A stretch of DNA of 9,162 nucleotides from contig VBLN01000060.1 in the NCBI GenBank assembly GCA_005878685.1, positions 15,004-24,165 on the forward strand, read 5' to 3'. Shown in pieces: positions 5,666-9,162 of the stretch. The notes beneath the pieces were generated by a model. It was not told the DNA's origin. It ran no database searches and worked only from the letters and a program-made list of their open reading frames with translations. Every line of letters starts with the position of its first letter. Position 1 is the first letter of the stretch. A program made the translations under genes and the position numbers. Origin of the DNA: Deltaproteobacteria bacterium (GTDB taxonomy: Bacteria > Desulfobacterota > Binatia > UBA9968).

Positions 5666-6594
5666 TAGCGGTTGCTGAAGACTTCGGTACTGAGATAATG
5701 CTCGCCTTTGTCCGGAAATATGGTAACGACAATGTGGTCCTTGCCCAAGCTCTTTGCGACCTTCAGAGCGGCGCAGCATGCAGCTCCGGAGGAGATTCCG
5801 ACCAGGATGCCTTCTTCCAGGGCTAGTTTCCTGGTATAAAGCGCTGCGTCTTCATCGGAGACCGGGACCAACTCGTCATAAATCTGGGTGTTAAGGACCG
5901 CCGGAATAAAGCCAGCTCCGATCCCCTGAATCTTATGATATCCGGGTTCGCCGCCTGAGAGAACTGGCGAGGCGGCCGGTTCTACCGCGTAGATCCTGAC
6001 GCCTTTCATTTTATCCTTTAGGACCTCTCCCACGCCCGTGATGGTCCCGCCTGTGCCCACCCCAGCGACGAAGGCATCGATCCGTTTAAACTGCCTCAGC
6101 AATTCCACGGCTGTTGTACGCCGATGGATTTCCGGATTCGCGGGATTGTTGAACTGCTGTGGCATGAAGTAATCAGAGTGCTCCAAAAGAAGCTCTTCGG
6201 CCTTGCGGATCGCACCGCCCATCCCTTTTGTGTCCGGAGTCAGGATGAGCCGGGCGCCGTATGCGCTTAGGAGACTCCGCAGCTCTTCGCTCATGGTATC
6301 CGGCATCGTCAAGATTAACCGATAACCCTTTACCGCGGCCACTAAGGCAAGACCAATGCCAGTGTTTCCGCTCGTTGGCTCCACAATCGTAGCCCCAGGC
6401 TTGAGTTTATTGTCGCGTTCCGCCGCCTCAATCATGCTCATGCAGATACGGTCTTTGACCGATCCGCCAGGATTGAAAGACTCCAGTTTTCCCCAGACTT
6501 CGGCATCATTCTTCCCGGGCAAGTTTCTCAATTTGACGACGGGCGTGGAACCAATGAGGTCGAGGACGGATCGGGCGCCGTTTAAGTTGACCAC
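5665..6594 (-). CDS. cysK: cysteine synthase (O-acetylserine sulfhydrylase)
   Basis: This is a 309-residue PLP enzyme that makes L-cysteine from O-acetyl-L-serine and sulfide in the cytoplasm. K47 in GGSVKDR is the Schiff-base lysine. TSGNTG (74-79) is the substrate/sulfate loop. GTGGT (180-184) holds the PLP phosphate. GISSGAA (266-272) contacts the pyridine nitrogen. [11 protein letters not shown] (293-303) is the classic end. Length and motifs fit CysK/CysM; I favour CysK, but the isozymes are hard to separate by eye. The start is GTG 6594, with only a weak purine-rich GAAGAAGAA upstream; the protein begins as family members do ([12 protein letters not shown] at 11-22). It forms a bicistron with larE through a TAATG overlap. 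A minus-strand promoter candidate lies about 55 bases upstream. Confidence 0.96.
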   Translation of the reverse strand: MVNLNGARSVLDLIGSTPVVKLRNLPGKNDAEVWGKLESFNPGGSVKDRICMSMIEAAERDNKLKPGATIVEPTSGNTGIGLALVAAVKGYRLILTMPDTMSEELRSLLSAYGARLILTPDTKGMGGAIRKAEELLLEHSDYFMPQQFNNPANPEIHRRTTAVELLRQFKRIDAFVAGVGTGGTITGVGEVLKDKMKGVRIYAVEPAASPVLSGGEPGYHKIQGIGAGFIPAVLNTQIYDELVPVSDEDAALYTRKLALEEGILVGISSGAACCAALKVAKSLGKDHIVVTIFPDKGEHYLSTEVFSNR

Positions 6595-6619
6595 TGTTTG
6601 TATTCTTCTTCCGGGCTCA

Positions 6620-6634
6620 CGAGCGGATTCGAAC
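6620..6634 (-). other. 15-base match to the tRNA-Cys T-arm in the cysK leader
   Basis: GTTCGAATCCGCTCG, read on the minus strand, is identical to 1115-1101 of the tRNA-Cys gene, which covers the end of the T-arm and the first acceptor base. It lies in the predicted cysK 5' leader in the same orientation. The surrounding bases do not make a full tRNA. Confidence 0.6.
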
Positions 6635-6657
6635 TGAAGATAACGCTATGCTATATT
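6629..6657 (+). promoter_or_regulatory. candidate promoter for the glycosyltransferase gene
   Basis: TATATT (6652-6657) is a 5/6 match to the -10 box. The -35 position 17 bases upstream holds only TCGAAC (3/6). Transcription would start near 6664, some 40 bases before ATG 6704. Confidence 0.35.
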
Positions 6658-6676
6658 TTCAACGTCGCGAAGTCAA
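6648..6676 (-). promoter_or_regulatory. candidate sigma70 promoter for cysK-larE
   Basis: On the minus strand, TTGACT (6676-6671) and TAGCAT (6653-6648) are 17 bases apart, matching consensus at 5/6 and 4/6. Transcription would start near 6641, giving a leader of about 46 bases. It overlaps the -10 of the divergent plus-strand promoter, so the two may compete. Confidence 0.45.
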
Positions 6677-6703
6677 TTGGAAGAATTGTCCGCATCGTCT
6701 GTT

Positions 6704-7699
6704 ATGGAGGAAAAAGTTCTCATTATCTTCCCCGGAGCACTGGGAGATTTTATTTGCTTTTTTCCCGCGCTTTGGAGATTAGCGAGCGGCCGCGAAGTCG
6801 ACCTTCTCGCTCGAACGGAATATGCCGACCTTCTGCCTCAAACCGTCAGGGTACGCTCGCTAGAGTGTTATTTCATCTCCCGTCTCTTTGCTCCCGGGGC
6901 TGAGCAGGATGAAGAGCTCAAGGCCTTTTTCGGATCCTACGGAGCCATTTGGTCGTGGATGGGAAAGAGTGAGCCCGACTTTGTTAGACATCTTTCGGCC
7001 CTGTCCAGGGGGGAGTTGCGAATTTTTCCATTTCGACCCGCGGACCCGGGATTGCACATTGCTGATTACTATCTTTCTTGTCTGAAAGAGAATCAGCCAG
7101 AAGAGTCTGTTTCGGCGATTCCATTAAGATCGGAGGGCATCGCCTGGAGCGATGGTTTTTGGCGACGGAACAAGCTCGAGGAGAAAAAAATCCTTGCCTT
7201 GGCCCCAGGAAGCGGCTCACTGGAAAAGAATTGGCCGCCTGAATTCTACAAAGTCGTGGCCGAGTGGTGGGAGAGAGAGTTAGGGGGTAGGGCCGTCGTT
7301 GTTCTTGGTCCTGTGGAAGAAGAAAAGACAAACTCAATGGATTTTTGGGGTCCCATGCTCGTAGCGCAGCGGCTCACTCTGGGCCAGTTAACTGCCTTGC
7401 TAAGCCGGTGCGATGTCTATCTAGGTAATGATAGCGGTGTTACCCATCTGGCGGCGATGGTTGGGGTCGAGACGGTAGCACTCTTCGGTCCGACTGCCGT
7501 CGCACAATGGGCGCCGCGAGGCAGGAGAGTCACGACGGTGACTCAGAAGGTAGAGTGCGCGCCTTGCGTTCCGGCGGCTATGAAACATTGTCCACACAGA
7601 AAATGTTTGGCCTCGCTTTATCCGGCTAGCGTGATTCGAGTACTACGAGAGGTTGCGTCGGATCTTGCCGAGACTAACCTAGGAGAGCAGGCTTCTTGA
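6704..7699 (+). CDS. glycosyltransferase family 9 (ADP-heptose:LPS heptosyltransferase-like)
   Basis: This is a 331-residue GT-B enzyme of family 9, which adds heptose or a similar sugar from an ADP-sugar to the LPS core on the cytoplasmic face. The N-terminal Rossmann start is VLIIFPGALGDFICFFPAL (5-23), with the GALGD loop typical of the family. The C-terminal domain has LALAPGSGSLEKNWP (164-178), including K175, then YLGNDSGVTHLAA (239-251) and VALFGPT (258-264). The four cysteines C285, C288, C296 and C301 near the end recur in many GT9 members. I chose ATG 6704 because the first strand follows at once; TTG 6677 would add nine residues. Neither has a good ribosome site. The gene is isolated from other LPS genes here, so donor and acceptor are unknown, and the middle (about 40-130) is divergent. 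Confidence 0.88.
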   Translation: MEEKVLIIFPGALGDFICFFPALWRLASGREVDLLARTEYADLLPQTVRVRSLECYFISRLFAPGAEQDEELKAFFGSYGAIWSWMGKSEPDFVRHLSALSRGELRIFPFRPADPGLHIADYYLSCLKENQPEESVSAIPLRSEGIAWSDGFWRRNKLEEKKILALAPGSGSLEKNWPPEFYKVVAEWWERELGGRAVVVLGPVEEEKTNSMDFWGPMLVAQRLTLGQLTALLSRCDVYLGNDSGVTHLAAMVGVETVALFGPTAVAQWAPRGRRVTTVTQKVECAPCVPAAMKHCPHRKCLASLYPASVIRVLREVASDLAETNLGEQAS

Positions 7700-7724
7700 C
7701 AAGGGGGGGTGCAGAGATTAAAGT
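7696..7724 (+). promoter_or_regulatory. candidate sigma70 promoter for htpX
   Basis: A perfect TTGACA (7696-7701) overlaps the glycosyltransferase stop codon. TAAAGT (7719-7724, 4/6) follows a 17-base spacer containing a run of seven G. The start would be near 7731, giving a leader of about 56 bases. No heat-shock element is evident. Confidence 0.5.
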
Positions 7725-7774
7725 TCAAAAGTAGAAAAATCGCAAGTTTAGCGCAACGGATTTGCCTCTGGCAG

Positions 7775-7779
7775 GGAGG
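7775..7779 (+). promoter_or_regulatory. ribosome-binding site that sets the htpX start
   Basis: GGAGG lies seven bases before ATG 7787. The in-frame ATG 7781 is too close to it, and the upstream GTG 7709 has no such site. Confidence 0.75.
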
Positions 7780-7786
7780 AATGCAG

Positions 7787-8638
7787 ATGTCGAACTCTGT
7801 TAAAACTGTGCTGCTTTTGGGTTTGATGACCGGGATGATCCTGGGTATCGGGCAACTCTTTGGCGGTCCACAAGGTTTGGTGATTGCTTTTGTCTTTGCG
7901 TTGCTGCTTAACTTTGGGAGCTACTGGTTCTCCGACAAGATTGTGCTGGCCATGTATCAGGCGCGGGAGGTCGGCCTCGACGAAGCTCCCGAGCTTTACC
8001 GCATTGTTCAAAATCTTACCTTGCGCGCTCAGCTTCCTATGCCGCGGCTCTATATTATCCCTTCCGAGTCTCCCAACGCCTTCGCAACCGGACGGGACCC
8101 CGAGCACGCGATCGTTGCGGTCACTGAAGGGATACTTCGGATCATGAAGCGAGATGAGCTTGAAGGGGTTATCGCCCATGAACTCTCGCATGTAAAGAAT
8201 CGGGATATTCTGGTGAGCAGCATTGCTGCTACCCTCGCGGGTGTAATCATGATGCTTGCCAATATGGCGAGATGGGCGGCCATTTTTGGCGCGGGACGAA
8301 GCGAGCGGGACAATGAAGGTGCGGGAGGAATTTTGGGATTAATTGCCATGTCCGTCTTAGCTCCCATAGCGGCGGTTGTCATTCAAATGGCGATCTCCCG
8401 CTCCCGGGAGTATCTCGCCGACGCCACAGGTGCGAAGGTTTCCGGGAATCCGCTGGGTTTGGCTTCCGCATTGGAGAAACTTGAGCGATCCACCCAGGTT
8501 GTCCCGCTTGAGGCGCGTCCGGAAAGCGCCCATCTGTTTATTGTAAATCCGCTGTCAGGTAGCGCTCTGCTAAACCTTTTCAGCACGCATCCTCCGATTG
8601 AGGAGAGGATTGCGCGCCTTCGCGCTATGGCCGTTTAA
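7787..8638 (+). CDS. htpX: HtpX family M48 membrane zinc metalloprotease
   Basis: This is a 283-residue inner-membrane zinc protease with its active site facing the cytoplasm. Family members act in quality control of damaged or misfolded membrane proteins. Two N-terminal membrane segments (about 7-25 and 29-48) precede the catalytic domain. HELSH (131-135) is the HExxH zinc site, with E132 catalytic. E208 in [11 protein letters not shown] (206-216) is the third zinc ligand. NAFATG (98-103) is the conserved substrate-cleft strand. Further hydrophobic segments lie at about 143-168 and 181-201. [12 protein letters not shown] (267-278) is the usual end. Length is typical, and all catalytic residues are present. 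It follows the glycosyltransferase after 87 bases and has its own promoter candidate. Confidence 0.96.
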   Translation: MSNSVKTVLLLGLMTGMILGIGQLFGGPQGLVIAFVFALLLNFGSYWFSDKIVLAMYQAREVGLDEAPELYRIVQNLTLRAQLPMPRLYIIPSESPNAFATGRDPEHAIVAVTEGILRIMKRDELEGVIAHELSHVKNRDILVSSIAATLAGVIMMLANMARWAAIFGAGRSERDNEGAGGILGLIAMSVLAPIAAVVIQMAISRSREYLADATGAKVSGNPLGLASALEKLERSTQVVPLEARPESAHLFIVNPLSGSALLNLFSTHPPIEERIARLRAMAV

Positions 8639-8666
8639 ACCCGGGATGGTTTTGACTACACCAGGG

Positions 8667-8694
8667 AGTGCGTCGGGAGCTTTCGCGACGGCAT
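8667..8694 (+). terminator. weak hairpin after htpX, possible terminator
   Basis: CGTCG (8671-8675) pairs with CGACG (8686-8690), with two more pairs across a one-base bulge. A T-rich but interrupted stretch (8694-8715) follows. It is too imperfect to call firmly. Confidence 0.25.
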
Positions 8695-8736
8695 TTCCAG
8701 GGATTTTTCTCTCTAACGACTAAAGCAGGAGGTTCT

Positions 8737-9162
8737 ATGGCTGCAGAGGGAGAAAAGGGCGAGAGTGGGGGAAAGGGCTTCAAGGTGGAGGATCGAAGGC
8801 GGTTTTCACCAGAAACCGGAGAGCCTCGCCCGTCTGTCGAGAAAACGGATACACCAGTTGATCAGGGGAACGATGATGTGTCCAGAGTGGAATCTCCCGA
8901 AAAGAAGGAGGAACCCCACGGCCAGGACATACCGGAGATCAGTTTTTCCACTTTCATCATCAGTCTCAGCACCCAGGCCCTGATGCATTTGGGGGAAGTG
9001 CCTAACCCGCTGAGTGGGAAAGTGGAGAGCGATATCTCGGTGGCCAAGCAGATGATCGATGTTATTGGACTGTTAAGAGAGAAGACTAGAGGCAATCTGG
9101 ATCAGGGAGAAGATAAACTGGTGGAAGATGTTCTGTTCGATTTGCGGATGCGTTATGTGGAG
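8737..9162 (+). CDS. DUF1844 domain protein (3' partial)
   Basis: An open frame of 142 codons from ATG 8737 runs off the right edge. AGGAGG (8727-8732) lies four bases upstream. The protein opens with a charged, low-complexity segment containing FKVEDRRRFSPETGEPRP (15-32). From about residue 71 comes the DUF1844 core: ISFSTFIISLSTQALMHLGE, an NPLSGK turn, VAKQMIDVIGLLREKTRGNL and finally VLFDLRMRYVE. This is a small cytosolic, mostly helical family of unknown function found in deltaproteobacteria, acidobacteria and related groups. Most members end shortly after the LRxxYVE motif, so probably only a few residues are missing. Glu, Lys and Pro dominate the first 70 residues, suggesting a disordered N-terminus. 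Confidence 0.88.
   Translation, partial: MAAEGEKGESGGKGFKVEDRRRFSPETGEPRPSVEKTDTPVDQGNDDVSRVESPEKKEEPHGQDIPEISFSTFIISLSTQALMHLGEVPNPLSGKVESDISVAKQMIDVIGLLREKTRGNLDQGEDKLVEDVLFDLRMRYVE

Noticed and set aside
5666..5779. Upstream extension of larE by 38 residues.
   Set aside because: It lies within cysK in another frame, and the PP-loop family starts near ATG 5665, which forms the TAATG junction.
6984..7337. Minus-strand frames opposite the glycosyltransferase, and similar frames opposite htpX and DUF1844.
   Set aside because: They mirror well-supported genes and show no family motifs or initiation signals.
7709..7786. Longer htpX starting at GTG 7709.
   Set aside because: The extra 26 residues are unlike HtpX. 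The Shine-Dalgarno at 7775-7779 serves ATG 7787, which yields the usual N-terminal membrane helix and length.
1..9162. CRISPR arrays, insertion sequences, prophage genes, attachment sites or toxin-antitoxin pairs.
   Set aside because: I saw no regularly spaced repeats, transposase or integrase motifs, or toxin families. The tRNA is not flanked by an integrase or a duplicated full 3' end.

Overview
The window looks like a chromosomal segment of a Gram-negative, non-model bacterium of moderate G+C. A CarD-type RNA polymerase regulator next to ispD, a DUF1844 protein with the FKVxDRRRF start, a DedA membrane protein, a GT9 (LPS heptosyltransferase-type) glycosyltransferase and HtpX together suggest a deltaproteobacterial, NC10 or similar lineage. 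This placement is inferred from gene content and style only. There is no phage, insertion sequence or CRISPR, and most genes are housekeeping.

Layout. Bases 1-380 hold the tail of a probable TPR protein and a small glutaredoxin, both on the plus strand. They converge on a minus-strand dedA gene (379-975), which lies downstream of a minus-strand tRNA-Cys(GCA) (1092-1167). A short region (1168-1284) with promoter-like elements in both directions leads into a plus-strand pair: an unusual 462-residue protein (2x[4Fe-4S] ferredoxin, Pro/Lys/Ala-rich linker, two membrane segments, Hsp20-like C-terminus) overlapping rimI. Next come about 350 bases without a confident gene (3215-3568), with a long imperfect hairpin, a terminator-like stem and a doubtful minus-strand small ORF. 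After these are carD, a strong terminator and ispD. The terminator ends three bases before the ispD start codon.

On the minus strand, cysK and larE form a coupled pair (TAATG overlap) converging on ispD. A short divergent promoter region (6595-6703) separates cysK from a plus-strand GT9 glycosyltransferase, then htpX with its own promoter candidate, then a DUF1844 gene that runs off the window.

Shared themes. Several genes concern sulfur or iron-sulfur chemistry: tRNA-Cys, glutaredoxin, ferredoxin fusion, cysteine synthase and LarE. Only cysK-larE and fdx fusion-rimI look truly co-translated. CarD next to ispD is a known arrangement, for example in mycobacteria, but ispF is absent here. The best candidate for something undescribed is the membrane-anchored ferredoxin/Hsp20-like fusion. 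A second curiosity is a 15-base match between the tRNA-Cys T-arm and the predicted cysK leader, in the same orientation.
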